64,000 nt of DNA from the NCBI GenBank assembly GCA_037138055.1, contig JBAXJB010000004.1, positions 1 through 64,000 on the forward strand, written 5' to 3'. Positions 24,088 through 33,340 of this stretch are shown here, in pieces (the first letter of the stretch is position 1; each line of letters starts with the position of its first letter). The stretch is from CAITNM01 sp037138055. Lineage in GTDB: Bacteria; Pseudomonadota; Alphaproteobacteria; Paracaedibacterales; CAITNM01. The notes beneath the pieces were generated by a model. That model searched no databases. It was given only the letters and a program-made list of their open reading frames with translations, and was not told the DNA's origin. Both the position numbers and the translations under genes were made by a program.

Positions 24088-25649
24088 CAGTATCACATTC
24101 TCATCCAACCGGTTGGCGCCGTTGGTTGCTTTCTACCAATCATAAAGACATTGGTACCCTGTATCTTTTCTTTGCAGCTTTTGGCGGACTTTATGGTGGA
24201 ATACTTTCCATGTTGATGCGCGCTCAACTAGCACATCCGGGGGGCACATTGATTGAAGGACAACTTTACAATGTAATCATTACCGGTCATGGATTCTTAA
24301 TGGTGTTTTTCATGGTAATGCCAGCCTTAATTGGCGGGTTTGGAAACTGGTTTGTGCCGCTTTTAATTGGCGCACCTGATATGGCCTTTCCAAGACTAAA
24401 TAACGTAAGTTTTTGGCTGATGGTGCCTTCAATTATTTTGTTAACCTTATCAATGGTTGTTGATGCAGGCGCAGGCACTGGGTGGACAGTTTACCCACCC
24501 TTAAGTTCATTGATAGGTCACAGTGGAATGGCTGTTGATTTTGCCATTTTAAGTTTGCATGTGGCTGGAATTTCTTCAATTTTAGGAGCGATTAATTTTA
24601 TTACCACCATTTTCAATATGCGTACCCCAGGTATGGGGTTTCATAAAATGCCACTGTTTGTGTGGGCAATTTTAGTAACGTCATTCCTACTTTTACTTTC
24701 AGTTCCTGTGCTTGCAGGTGGCCTTACTATGTTGCTAACTGATAGGAATTTTGGAACAACTTTTTTTGAACCAGCTGGTGGAGGTGACCCCGTATTGTTT
24801 CAACACCTTTTCTGGTTCTTTGGTCACCCTGAAGTTTATGTAATGATCATGCCTGCGTTTGGTATTGTCAGCCATGTGATTTCAACCTTTGCGCGCAAAC
24901 CTGTATTTGGGTATTTAGGCATGGCATATGCTATGGTTTCTATTGGGTTTTTAGGCTTTGTAGTTTGGGCGCACCATATGTTCACCGTAGGTTTAGACCT
25001 TTCTACTAAAACCTATTTTACAATTGCAACAATGATTATTGGTGTTCCAACGGGTATAAAAGTATTTAGCTGGATGGCAACTTTATGGGGCGGGTCAATA
25101 AAATTCACAACACCAATGTTATTTGCCAGCGGATTTATTCTGTTATTCACAATTGGTGGATTAACAGGCATTGTGCTTTCCAACGGGTCAGTAGATGTGT
25201 CGCTACATGATACGTACTACGTGGTGGCCCATTTTCATTACGTATTGTCGATGGGTGCCATGTTTGGTCTGTTTTCAGGAATATATTACTGGATCGGAAA
25301 AATGAGCGGATACCAATATAATGAAACATTAGGAAAAATTCATTTTTGGCTAACGTTTGTGGGCGTAAACATTGCGTTTTTCCCCATGCATTTTTTAGGG
25401 CTTGCTGGTATGTCAAGACGTGTTCCCGATTACCCTGATGCGTATTCTGGTTGGAACTATGTATCATCAGTTGGTGCTGTGATTTCGTTTTCAGCGGCCT
25501 TGTTTTTCTTTTATGTAATTTACAGAGTGTTTAAAGATAAAACGCCCTGCCCGAATAACCCGTGGGGCGATGGGGCAGATACATTAGAATGGACGCTTCC
25601 TTCACCTCCTGAATTTCATAGCTTTAAAACACTGCCGGTTATAAAGTGA
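24084..25649 (+). CDS. ctaD: Cytochrome c oxidase subunit I
   Basis: Catalytic haem-copper subunit that reduces oxygen and pumps protons, 521 aa with 12 TM helices. Haem ligand region ITGHGFLMVFF, CuB region WFFGHPEVYVMIMPAFG with the HPEVY cross-linked His-Tyr, WAHHMF, and HDTYYVVAHFHYVLSMG are all intact. This is an A-type aa3 enzyme by sequence. It starts in an ATGA overlap with ctaC and its stop overlaps the GTG of ctaB. Confidence 0.97.
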   Translation: MTVSHSHPTGWRRWLLSTNHKDIGTLYLFFAAFGGLYGGILSMLMRAQLAHPGGTLIEGQLYNVIITGHGFLMVFFMVMPALIGGFGNWFVPLLIGAPDMAFPRLNNVSFWLMVPSIILLTLSMVVDAGAGTGWTVYPPLSSLIGHSGMAVDFAILSLHVAGISSILGAINFITTIFNMRTPGMGFHKMPLFVWAILVTSFLLLLSVPVLAGGLTMLLTDRNFGTTFFEPAGGGDPVLFQHLFWFFGHPEVYVMIMPAFGIVSHVISTFARKPVFGYLGMAYAMVSIGFLGFVVWAHHMFTVGLDLSTKTYFTIATMIIGVPTGIKVFSWMATLWGGSIKFTTPMLFASGFILLFTIGGLTGIVLSNGSVDVSLHDTYYVVAHFHYVLSMGAMFGLFSGIYYWIGKMSGYQYNETLGKIHFWLTFVGVNIAFFPMHFLGLAGMSRRVPDYPDAYSGWNYVSSVGAVISFSAALFFFYVIYRVFKDKTPCPNNPWGDGADTLEWTLPSPPEFHSFKTLPVIK

Positions 25650-26536
25650 TAATCCACACTACAGACATAAGCCCTTCAGTACGCAATTTTTGGGAACTAT
25701 TAAAACCCCGAGTTATGAGTTTGGTAATTTTTACCGGATTCTGTGGCTTGTGGATTGCCCCTGGTCATATTCACCCCGTTTTAGGATTTACCGCCATTTT
25801 ATGTATTGCGGGGGGTGCAGGTGCTGCGGGATGTTTAAACATGTGGTACGAGCGTGATATTGATAAACGCATGACTCGCACAATGGCAAGACCAACAGCG
25901 TCTGGTTTAATACATCCTGATTCAGCGTTAGCATTTGGTGTTATACTAAGCATACTGTCGGTCACGGTTTGCCAAGTAGCGGTGAACACAACAGCTGCAG
26001 CGTTGCTTGCACTCACCATTGGATTTTATATTGGAGTTTACACTGTTCTTTTAAAACCTAATACGCCACATAATATTGTAATTGGTGGTATAGCGGGCGC
26101 CTTGCCCCCTGTAATTGGTTGGGCTGCTGTATCTCCCCTTGATTGGCGCCCTTGGAGTTTATTTTTAATTATATTTTTATGGACACCTGCACACTTTTGG
26201 GCCCTCGCCTTAAACTACGCAGCTGAATATGCTGAAGCTGGTTTGCCAATGATGCCAAACACAGCAGGCATCAAAAAAACAAAAATATATATTATAATTT
26301 ACGCGGTATTAACCGTAGTTAGCGCTATTATACCCTACGTGCTTGGAATGGCTGGATGGCTTTATTTAGGTTGCACACTTGTATTTGGCGCAGGATTTGT
26401 ATTTTTAACGGTAAAACTTTATAAAAGTGAAGATTTGCGCGAAGGACTTAGGGTTTTTGCATTTTCAATTTTGTATCTTTTTGTTATATTCGCAGCGCTT
26501 ATAGCTGATAGGAAAATTTATGGACAAACACTTTAA
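25646..26536 (+). CDS. ctaB: Protohaem IX farnesyltransferase
   Basis: Membrane prenyltransferase of the UbiA family converting haem B to haem O for the oxidase, 296 aa, about nine TM helices. The first Asp-rich motif N-x-x-x-D-x-x-x-D lies in NMWYERDIDKRMTRT with RPTASG after it; the second loop carries WTPAHFWALALNY. The start is the GTG at 25646 overlapping the ctaD stop (GTGA). Haem A synthase is not in this window. Confidence 0.95.
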   Translation: MIIHTTDISPSVRNFWELLKPRVMSLVIFTGFCGLWIAPGHIHPVLGFTAILCIAGGAGAAGCLNMWYERDIDKRMTRTMARPTASGLIHPDSALAFGVILSILSVTVCQVAVNTTAAALLALTIGFYIGVYTVLLKPNTPHNIVIGGIAGALPPVIGWAAVSPLDWRPWSLFLIIFLWTPAHFWALALNYAAEYAEAGLPMMPNTAGIKKTKIYIIIYAVLTVVSAIIPYVLGMAGWLYLGCTLVFGAGFVFLTVKLYKSEDLREGLRVFAFSILYLFVIFAALIADRKIYGQTL

Positions 26537-26627
26537 ACAGCGCAACCGCGCACTTTTATGGCTGCTAGTAGGATTAAGCTTGCTACTGTATGTAGTAGCA
26601 TTTATTAGAATGAAAGGTAGCATTTAA
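26520..26627 (+). CDS. Small single-TM protein in the oxidase operon (CoxF-like)
   Basis: 35 aa, starting MDKHFKQRNRALLWLLVGLS: a basic N-terminus followed by one TM helix and a short basic tail. It overlaps the end of ctaB by 17 bases and the start of amn by one base (TAATG). A tiny ORF of this type after ctaB is a regular feature of alphaproteobacterial oxidase operons and is thought to assist assembly. Identification rests on position and shape rather than on sequence similarity. Confidence 0.7.
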   Translation: MDKHFKQRNRALLWLLVGLSLLLYVVAFIRMKGSI

Positions 26628-28078
26628 TGGCTTGGGAACATCTTAAATACGCAAAATGGTTTGATAATGCAGACAGTGCTGTTGACTACATTCACGAACT
26701 TTATAACAAAGCCGTTTCACAAATTTGTGATAATTTCAGTGAGTTTGAAAAAAGTGGAGAAGTTCCAAATGATCATGCTGAATTTAGTTATTATCCCTTC
26801 ATTGGTGTAAGCATTGGTCACGATGATTTATTCGTTGACCCGAGTTTTGCTTATGGTGTGATTAATGAACCAGGACATTATGGAACAACCGTTACCGCAC
26901 CAGAACTTTATGATGCATATTTTCGTGAACAAATAAGCTTAATTATTGAACGCCACGGTGTTTCAGTTGTAGTTGGGCATAGCGATTGTAAAATCCCCCT
27001 ACCCTTTGTAATTGAACATTCGCACGCACAATTTGATGTTGATGAGCTTATGAGATTGAGAAGTAATTTTGTGCTTCCTGATTTAAAGCGAATAGATGAT
27101 TCTTTTGCCAATGCCACTTTTGTTCCAGATGGTTATCGACCTTTAGCTTTGTTCACAGGAGAGAGAGTAGATTTTTCTTTGCAACGACTCCACCATTACA
27201 CAGGCACTCCACCTAACCAATTTCAAAATTTTATTCTGCTTACAAACTATCAGCGCTATATAGACGAGTTCATTAGCCAAACATCACACATAATTGAACA
27301 TCATCGAAAAGATGACTGGGAACTAACTGGACCTGGTGGAGCAGTTTTAGCATCGCATAAACAAAACACAACTGAATTGCCAAAACTATTGCCCCAGATG
27401 CCAGCCTACCACTTTAAAAAACCTGGGAAAAATGGCATCAGCATTATTAATATTGGTGTGGGCCCTAGTAATGCGAAAACAATTACTGACCATTTGGCTG
27501 TTTTAAGGCCTCATTGTTGGGTTATGCTTGGGCATTGCGCTGGACTCAGGGCAAGCCAAGTTCTCGGAGAGTACGTACTAGCAGACGGGTATGTACGTGA
27601 AGACCACGTGCTAGACGATGATTTACCAAAATGGGTACCTGTGCCACCAATTGCTGAAATTCAGCAAGCGCTTCAACAATCTGTTTTACACATTTTTGGA
27701 AAAGGTGAATGTGAGCTAAAATCTGCCATTCGTACAGGTACGGTACACACAACAGACAATCGTAACTGGGAATTACAAAGCAAAGCACTGTACGAAAGAT
27801 TCCGCCAAAGCCGGGCGATTGCCGTTGATATGGAATCAGCAACTATAGCAGCTAATGGATTTAGGTTTCGCGTGCCATACGGCACACTATTATGCATTTC
27901 CGACAAACCTATTCATGGGGTAATTAAACTTCAGGCCATGGCCAATGAATTTTATAAAAATAGGGTAAACAACCACTTGCATGTAGGTATCGAAGCAATG
28001 GAAATTTTACAAAAAATGGATCCACAACGATTGCATTCTAGAAAGTTAAGAGGTTTTGATGAGTGTCCGTTTAGATAA
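26627..28078 (+). CDS. amn: AMP nucleosidase
   Basis: Cytosolic enzyme splitting AMP to adenine and ribose-5-phosphate, 483 aa, the usual length for the family. An N-terminal AMN-specific domain (about 1-175) precedes a purine-nucleoside-phosphorylase-like domain with GHCAGLRASQVLGEYVLADG and AVDMESATIAANGFR. The active-site Asp/Glu and phosphate-binding region look intact. The start is fixed by the TAATG overlap with the CoxF-like gene, so it is translationally coupled to the oxidase operon. It occupies the place where ctaG and coxC usually sit. Confidence 0.94.
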   Translation: MAWEHLKYAKWFDNADSAVDYIHELYNKAVSQICDNFSEFEKSGEVPNDHAEFSYYPFIGVSIGHDDLFVDPSFAYGVINEPGHYGTTVTAPELYDAYFREQISLIIERHGVSVVVGHSDCKIPLPFVIEHSHAQFDVDELMRLRSNFVLPDLKRIDDSFANATFVPDGYRPLALFTGERVDFSLQRLHHYTGTPPNQFQNFILLTNYQRYIDEFISQTSHIIEHHRKDDWELTGPGGAVLASHKQNTTELPKLLPQMPAYHFKKPGKNGISIINIGVGPSNAKTITDHLAVLRPHCWVMLGHCAGLRASQVLGEYVLADGYVREDHVLDDDLPKWVPVPPIAEIQQALQQSVLHIFGKGECELKSAIRTGTVHTTDNRNWELQSKALYERFRQSRAIAVDMESATIAANGFRFRVPYGTLLCISDKPIHGVIKLQAMANEFYKNRVNNHLHVGIEAMEILQKMDPQRLHSRKLRGFDECPFR

Positions 28079-28125
28079 AACATTCAACTAAGGAGCAATC
28101 AAAAATAATTTTATGTCTCTAGCTA

Positions 28126-28153
28126 TTGACTTTTTAAGTAAAAAAACTATATA
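28126..28153 (+). promoter_or_regulatory. Putative sigma-70 promoter for the 80-aa ORF
   Basis: TTGACT (28126-28131), 16-base spacer, TATATA (28148-28153), about 60 bases before the ATG at 28216. Confidence 0.5.
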
Positions 28154-28215
28154 CCCTAAAGCGTTTTATATAGATTAAAGCAATATGAGAAAATATTAGA
28201 ATGGGGAGAATGGTT

Positions 28216-28458
28216 ATGAAAAGTAATAATTCTATCAGACTGGTAAAATATGTTAACGATTCAGAAGCAATGCTAGGGAGTCAAATCCACAAGCACAGTG
28301 TAACAAGAGCAATTCTATCAGAGGATTTCAATTTCAACCCTGATTTGATTGCATATACCATGCTAGAAGCAGTAAAGAAATTGAAACAACAGAGTGATTC
28401 CATTGACTTATCCCCCGACAAGAGCTTTCGAAAAGTCTTGGGCATTGAAGGGTTTTAG
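28216..28458 (+). CDS. Small protein of unknown function
   Basis: 80 aa from the ATG at 28216, chosen because GGGGAGA ends six bases before it; in-frame ATGs at 28201 and 28210 are alternatives. It is hydrophilic with no leader or TM. The sequence (SIRLVKYVNDSEAMLGSQIH; YTMLEAVKKLKQQ) predicts short helices and matches nothing I know. A promoter and ribosome site support it. Its last 51 bases overlap the 3' end of the convergent ftsY. Confidence 0.5.
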   Translation: MKSNNSIRLVKYVNDSEAMLGSQIHKHSVTRAILSEDFNFNPDLIAYTMLEAVKKLKQQSDSIDLSPDKSFRKVLGIEGF

Positions 28459-29313
28459 GTCATCAGCGCCTTCACCAACGCCGAGTGCAACAATTGGAAT
28501 GACAAATTGTTTTGATAATGCAACAACAACACCGCCTTTGGCGGTACCATCTAGCTTGGTAACAACTAAACCGTCAATGCCTATAAGCTCTTGAAAAATT
28601 TTAACTTGATCTATAGCATTTTTACCGGTTGTAGCATCTAGCACTAACAAAACTGTATGTGGTGCAGATGGCTCCGCTTTTTTGAGCACTCGAACAATTT
28701 TTTCTAGTTCGTCCATTAGGTGTTTTTTGTTTTGTAATCTACCAGCAGTATCGATACATAAAACATCAGTGTTGCTTTGAATTGCTTTTTGATAGGCATC
28801 AAACGCTAAGCCTGCAGCATCACCACCTGGTTTTGTAATACAAACATCTATACCTAAACGTTTTCCCCACACTTGCAATTGTTCAACTGCTGCTGAACGA
28901 AACGTATCACCAGCTGCCCAAATTACTTTTTTTCCTTCGCCAATCCACTGTTGGCTTAATTTAGCAATAGTGGTAGTTTTCCCCGCTCCATTCACCCCGA
29001 TCATTAGAATAACGTGTGGCTTGTTGGTAATGCGCAAAGGAACTGCAACAGGCACTAAAATTTTGGTGATTTCCGCAGCCAGCCATTCCTTAATTTCTTG
29101 TTCTGAAATTTCTTGGTGCATACGCTGTTTTTTCAACAAATCACGAAGCTCAGAAGCAGTTTGTACCCCAAGGTCAGCTGCAATAAGCATTTCTTCAAAA
29201 GCATCTAAGGTGTCTTCATCTAACTTTCGATGCAAAAATACAGATGTGATTCCTTGAGTAATGCTTTGAGAAGTCTTTGAAAGGCCAGATTTTAGTTTTT
29301 GCCAAATGCTCAC
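28408..29313 (-). CDS. ftsY: Signal recognition particle receptor FtsY
   Basis: SRP-GTPase that docks ribosome-nascent chain-SRP complexes at the inner membrane. 301 aa with N domain (about 1-90) and G domain. GTPase motifs are complete: GVNGAGKTTT (G1), DTFRSAAVEQL, DTAGRLQNK (G3), TKLDGTAKGG (G4) and GVGEGADDL (G5). The acidic A domain of E. coli FtsY is absent, as in many alphaproteobacteria. It overlaps mtaB by four bases (ATGA), a gene pair often conserved in this class. Confidence 0.97.
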   Translation of the reverse strand: MSIWQKLKSGLSKTSQSITQGITSVFLHRKLDEDTLDAFEEMLIAADLGVQTASELRDLLKKQRMHQEISEQEIKEWLAAEITKILVPVAVPLRITNKPHVILMIGVNGAGKTTTIAKLSQQWIGEGKKVIWAAGDTFRSAAVEQLQVWGKRLGIDVCITKPGGDAAGLAFDAYQKAIQSNTDVLCIDTAGRLQNKKHLMDELEKIVRVLKKAEPSAPHTVLLVLDATTGKNAIDQVKIFQELIGIDGLVVTKLDGTAKGGVVVALSKQFVIPIVALGVGEGADDLKPFNAQDFSKALVGG

Positions 29314-30572
29314 AGTAGTTGTCCGATAAGATGTTGATTCGTATTTTGAACAATTTTAACGGAAATTACAGATGAAATGCTAGCTGCCCCTGGAATTTGA
29401 ATAGGGGCAAAATGATCAGTTTTACCTTTTATGGTGCCATTCTCTGATTCTTCAACCAGCACGTTCAAGGTTTGACCAGTAAACCGTCCAAAAGTTCGAC
29501 TTACGGCTAGGTCACCTTGATCACGGAGCTGACGTGCCCGTTCTTTAATAATACCTCCTGGTAGCTGCGGCATGCGCGCTGCAGGTGTTCCAGGACGAGG
29601 TGAATAAGGAAACACGTGAAGATAGGTTAAATCACACTCGTCAACAATGCGGAGTGAATTTTCAAACATTTCATCAGTTTCTGTAGGAAAACCTGCAATT
29701 AAATCGGCGCCAAACACAACATCCGGACGCAGCATTTTTGCACGGTTGCTAAAGGCAATAGCATCTTCACGCAAATGGCGACGCTTCATGCGTTTTAAAA
29801 TCATGTTATCACCGGCTTGTAAGCTAAGGTGCAAATGCGGCATAAGTTTTGGTTCATCACCTATTAGTCGCCATAGGTCTTCATCAATTTCCACAGGATC
29901 AAGGGAAGACAAGCGAAGACGTTTTAATTCAGGAATAAGTGCCAGAACGCGACGAATCATTTGACCAAGGGTTGGCTGACCCGGCAGATCAGCGCCATAA
30001 GCAGTGATATCAACACCTGTGAAGACAATTTCTTGATAGCCATTTTCCAAAAGACTACGGATTTGTGCAACAATTTCTCCAATAGCAACACTTCTAGAAT
30101 TTCCACGACCATAGGGAATAGTGCAGAATGTGCAACGATGATCACAGCCATTTTGCACTTGCACAAAGGCACGGGCTTTACCATCAAACCCTGATACCAA
30201 ATGAGCAGCGGTTTCTTTAACTTCCATAATGTCGCTAACAACAACTTTGTCGGCGCTGTGCAAATTCATGTACGTGTTGAGCTGCATTTTTTCTTCGTTG
30301 CCGATAACCTTAGAAACTTCAGGCATTTGCTGATATTGAGCAGGATTAATCTGAGCACTACACCCTGTCACAACAATTTTCACATCAGGATTTGCTCGGT
30401 ACATTTTACGAATTGTTTGGCGTGCTTGACGTTCAGCCTCTGCTGTTACGGCACAGGTATTAATGAATACAGTATTAGCCACCCCAGCCTGAGCAGCTAA
30501 GTCTTGAATGACTTTTGATTCGTATGTATTTAAACGACAGCCAAGCGTAATGACCTGATTCAAAGATGACAT
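29310..30572 (-). CDS. mtaB: tRNA threonylcarbamoyladenosine methylthiotransferase MtaB
   Basis: Radical-SAM enzyme adding a methylthio group to t6A37 of tRNAs, 420 aa. Domains in order: UPF0004 with the first cluster Cys residues (LGCRLN, NTCAVTAEAERQARQTI, VTGCSAQ), the radical-SAM site QNGCDHRCTFCTIPYGRGNS (CxxxCxxC), and a C-terminal TRAM-like region. The QxRQ helix and GFPTETDEMF element fit MtaB rather than MiaB. It is upstream of and coupled to ftsY. Confidence 0.93.
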   Translation of the reverse strand: MSSLNQVITLGCRLNTYESKVIQDLAAQAGVANTVFINTCAVTAEAERQARQTIRKMYRANPDVKIVVTGCSAQINPAQYQQMPEVSKVIGNEEKMQLNTYMNLHSADKVVVSDIMEVKETAAHLVSGFDGKARAFVQVQNGCDHRCTFCTIPYGRGNSRSVAIGEIVAQIRSLLENGYQEIVFTGVDITAYGADLPGQPTLGQMIRRVLALIPELKRLRLSSLDPVEIDEDLWRLIGDEPKLMPHLHLSLQAGDNMILKRMKRRHLREDAIAFSNRAKMLRPDVVFGADLIAGFPTETDEMFENSLRIVDECDLTYLHVFPYSPRPGTPAARMPQLPGGIIKERARQLRDQGDLAVSRTFGRFTGQTLNVLVEESENGTIKGKTDHFAPIQIPGAASISSVISVKIVQNTNQHLIGQLL

Positions 30573-30676
30573 TTCTGCAGCAACTTGTTAAAAGTTCCCA
30601 AATATAACACAACTACCGAAAAAATTGGGAATTATATTCGCCGATACTATTACCAGCTAGTTAAACATGAAAAAAT

Positions 30677-31417
30677 TTACTTTAAGGAATGTTCTATTTG
30701 TTTCTGTAATAAGGTTTCTGCACCAGGGGCATTGCCACAAAAATAGATTCCTTGGCACTGGTTAATCGCAAGATCCATAAGTTGTTGTGGTGGTAAAATT
30801 AACTTATTAGGATTAGATATACCAAGTTTAAGCTGGGGCAAGTTGCTGTTCCAGTATCCAAAACTCATACAAATTTCATTGAGATTAATGCCAGCTATTT
30901 TAAAAAATTCTTGAACTCCCCCAACATCATAAACGCACTGAGTCACAACAAAATCAGGTGATTCTTTAAGCTTTAAGGCAAAGCTTTCTTGTTCTGCTTT
31001 TGAATCTCTGATGATAGGCGTTGGATTCACAACAATACCAACTTTCGAGAAATACTTTTTAGCTATTGCAATAGCTTCTCTAGGCTGAACCTCAGATGCA
31101 ACTGCGTCTTCAACTAGATCTCCAAAAACAAGAAGACCATATGAATTTTTTCCAGTCTTATTTGGTTGTTGTTCTAAAAATTCCTGAAGTTGATCTATCG
31201 TTGAAAAATCTCTCGTCCTCAGGTGAATCATGCTTAGTCTATGGGAAAAATTGATATCTGGTTCTTGCCAAGGGTTCAAATTAGATCGTGGAATATGCGG
31301 ATAACTGGGGATAATATCAAAATACGTTCGCAAATCAAGAGAACCATCAACTACGTCGAAGGCGCTTTCCAGATTATCTGAGTGTTTAGAAGGAAAGTTT
31401 TCTGCAAATAACTTCAT
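30677..31417 (-). CDS. Divergent methylenetetrahydrofolate reductase-like protein
   Basis: 246 aa with no leader. A TIM-barrel-like pattern of alternating strands and helices is seen. YGLLVFGDL, KVGIVVNPTP and SPDFVVTQCVYDVGGVQEFF resemble the late barrel strands of MetF (the ADF-x-x-TQ-x-x-FD element). The N-terminal FAD/NADH signature of MetF is not evident, and the protein is about 40-50 residues shorter. It may be a MetF relative with changed function. It is preceded by tRNA-Ser on the same strand. Family assignment is tentative. Confidence 0.6.
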   Translation of the reverse strand: MKLFAENFPSKHSDNLESAFDVVDGSLDLRTYFDIIPSYPHIPRSNLNPWQEPDINFSHRLSMIHLRTRDFSTIDQLQEFLEQQPNKTGKNSYGLLVFGDLVEDAVASEVQPREAIAIAKKYFSKVGIVVNPTPIIRDSKAEQESFALKLKESPDFVVTQCVYDVGGVQEFFKIAGINLNEICMSFGYWNSNLPQLKLGISNPNKLILPPQQLMDLAINQCQGIYFCGNAPGAETLLQKQIEHSLK

Positions 31418-31453
31418 TTAAACATTGGTACTACTTAGCTACAAAAGTTACAT

Positions 31454-31543
31454 TGGCGGAGAGAGTGGGATTCGAACCCACGGAACGCGTGAGCGCACAA
31501 CGGTTTTCGAGACCGTCCCATTCAACCACTCTGGCACCTCTCC
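31454..31543 (-). tRNA. tRNA-Ser(CGA)
   Basis: 90 nt including encoded CCA. The acceptor arm GGAGAGG pairs with TCTCTCC, discriminator G. The anticodon loop CTCGAAA gives CGA. A long variable arm (GTGCGCTCACGC) is typical of a class II tRNA, and the T loop is TTCGAAT. Confidence 0.96.
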
Positions 31544-31680
31544 TCGTGATTGAAAATAAGCCACAAATTTGCCATAAATTCAAGAACGCGCATAAAGTAA
31601 GAGTTTGTGCTATTGCTGTTAAAAGGTTCTTAACTCTTTAAAGATTAAAATAAAATAAGGAAAATTTTGAAATAACGTTT

Positions 31681-32553
31681 ATGAAGCTAAAATATTTTTT
31701 ATTATGGGTATGTTTTATTTGCATGAGTTCGGCATTTGCTGGACCTTTGTTTGATAGGTTTAAAGATAAACAGCAACAAGCGTTGGTTGATTTTGGAAAT
31801 CAAAATTTAAAAAATGTTGGAGGCCATGTTTTTTACCCTTTTGGTGGGCCTGATATCACCTATCCACTTCTGATGTTCCCTAATTTTGAAGTGCTAACAT
31901 TAATGGGACTAGAGCCAGCCAAACCAGTGGATGCTCCTGTAGAGCTAGATAACAAAGCGCTTAATAATTTATCATCGCTATATAGAAGCAGTTTTTTCAG
32001 AACAATCGATATGGCAGCAGGACTTCGAAATGTAGCTGACCTTATCTTAAAACAGCTTGAAAATCTTGAAGCTACTAACGTTACTGTTCAGCCAATTGAA
32101 GGCAGAACAAACGCTGTTGAGATAAAATTCATTTACAACAGTAAACCAAGAATGATTAGGTATTACAAAGCGGGACTTAACAACGAACAAATTAATCTTG
32201 AATTTTTGGAAACATTAAAACCATTTGATGTTGTTCTTTTTAAGGCTGCATCATACTTACCACACCAAAAACCATTTTCAATGTTTAGAAATTTCATGTT
32301 GGAAAATGCAAAAACTTTCGTGCAAGATAGCACTGGTATTCCATATGATTATTTGAAAGATCGTTTTAGTTTAGACCTGCATGGCCAATATTTAATGCCA
32401 TATAAATTCCCAGGTGGATTTGAACAACAAGATTTCAGAAAATACAGCGAAGAGTTAAAGAAACCGGTGTTAGATATTTGTTTTGGTTATGGTTGTAAGA
32501 AAGTTCCAACCAATATTTTGATAGCAACGCGTAAAGAAACGCCAAGTTTATAA
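31681..32553 (+). CDS. Exported protein of the YPFGGPD type, function unknown
   Basis: 290 aa, signal peptide 1-20 (ending SSAFA). The mature region opens with VFYPFGGPDITYPLLMFPNF, then VLTLMGLEPA. I have a recollection of a family of conserved hypothetical proteins with a FYPFxGPD motif followed by a Phe-Pro and a GLEP motif in other Gram-negatives, but no function is known to me. No catalytic residues stand out. It is followed after 16 bases by another exported ORF, likely co-transcribed. Confidence 0.75.
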   Translation: MKLKYFLLWVCFICMSSAFAGPLFDRFKDKQQQALVDFGNQNLKNVGGHVFYPFGGPDITYPLLMFPNFEVLTLMGLEPAKPVDAPVELDNKALNNLSSLYRSSFFRTIDMAAGLRNVADLILKQLENLEATNVTVQPIEGRTNAVEIKFIYNSKPRMIRYYKAGLNNEQINLEFLETLKPFDVVLFKAASYLPHQKPFSMFRNFMLENAKTFVQDSTGIPYDYLKDRFSLDLHGQYLMPYKFPGGFEQQDFRKYSEELKKPVLDICFGYGCKKVPTNILIATRKETPSL

Positions 32554-32569
32554 ATTAGAGATAGGGTGA

Positions 32570-33313
32570 ATGAAAAATATAATTGTGGTGTTAAGCGGAT
32601 TATTGATTGGGTATTTAGAAGCGACAGCAGAACCCCCCACAGAAGTTGCCGACCCAGGAAGCCCTGCCTCAGCAAGATCAAGAACTATATCGTCATCATC
32701 TGTATCGGGACCTCAAAAAACAAAACCCATATACATAGCTTATGAATTACCTCACTACGAAATCCTCATAAAAGACTTCAAAAAAAGAGTCGCAGGTTCA
32801 AAAGCTACAGATACGAATACACTAAAAGAAGAGCTTTTTTCTATACTAAGAAGCGCTTGTTTTAAAGACTCTTCATTCTTAGAGAAAATACAAAATTATG
32901 TTAAATTAGAAAAAAATCTCTCAACAAAAAATACGATTCTTGAGTGGTTTAATATGTTTAAATCAGAGAGAGCACATCAATTAGATATTTACACGTCTGT
33001 AATTAGTGATCTGCTTAATGGGTACGTACGAGTAAACGTAGATGAGGCAGCTAGTAATGCAACTATACTTAGTTTCAGAGAACTACTTGAAGCAGCAAAG
33101 GACAACTTAGATTTAAAAGATATAGAAAAAATTGTGCAAAATGTCTTTTTTTCCAAAAAAAGCACAGAAGAAAAAATAGACGAAAAATCTGATACGGCAG
33201 AATTAGATGATACAGATTCACTTAAAACTGAGTGCGGGTTACTATTCTTGACCTGCCTAGAGCCATACAAATTTTCCACCCCATCAAGATCTCGCACAAG
33301 CTCGTTCTTCTAA
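32570..33313 (+). CDS. Exported protein of unknown function
   Basis: 247 aa. A signal peptide (about 1-20, ending LEATA) is followed by a Pro/Ser-rich spacer (about 21-50), which may be flexible, and an all-helical acidic/basic body. The tail is Arg/Ser-rich. A GATAGGGTGA ribosome-site-like stretch precedes the ATG. No family is recognised. It sits directly behind the YPFGGPD protein, so the two may act together. Confidence 0.68.
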   Translation: MKNIIVVLSGLLIGYLEATAEPPTEVADPGSPASARSRTISSSSVSGPQKTKPIYIAYELPHYEILIKDFKKRVAGSKATDTNTLKEELFSILRSACFKDSSFLEKIQNYVKLEKNLSTKNTILEWFNMFKSERAHQLDIYTSVISDLLNGYVRVNVDEAASNATILSFRELLEAAKDNLDLKDIEKIVQNVFFSKKSTEEKIDEKSDTAELDDTDSLKTECGLLFLTCLEPYKFSTPSRSRTSSFF

Positions 33314-33340
33314 AACACACACGAATGGACAGATGATATT

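Noticed and set aside
28112..28177. 21-codon ORF starting MSLAIDFLSKK
   Set aside because: AAGGAG precedes it at poor distance and it contains the promoter of the next ORF. Too short to support without conservation.
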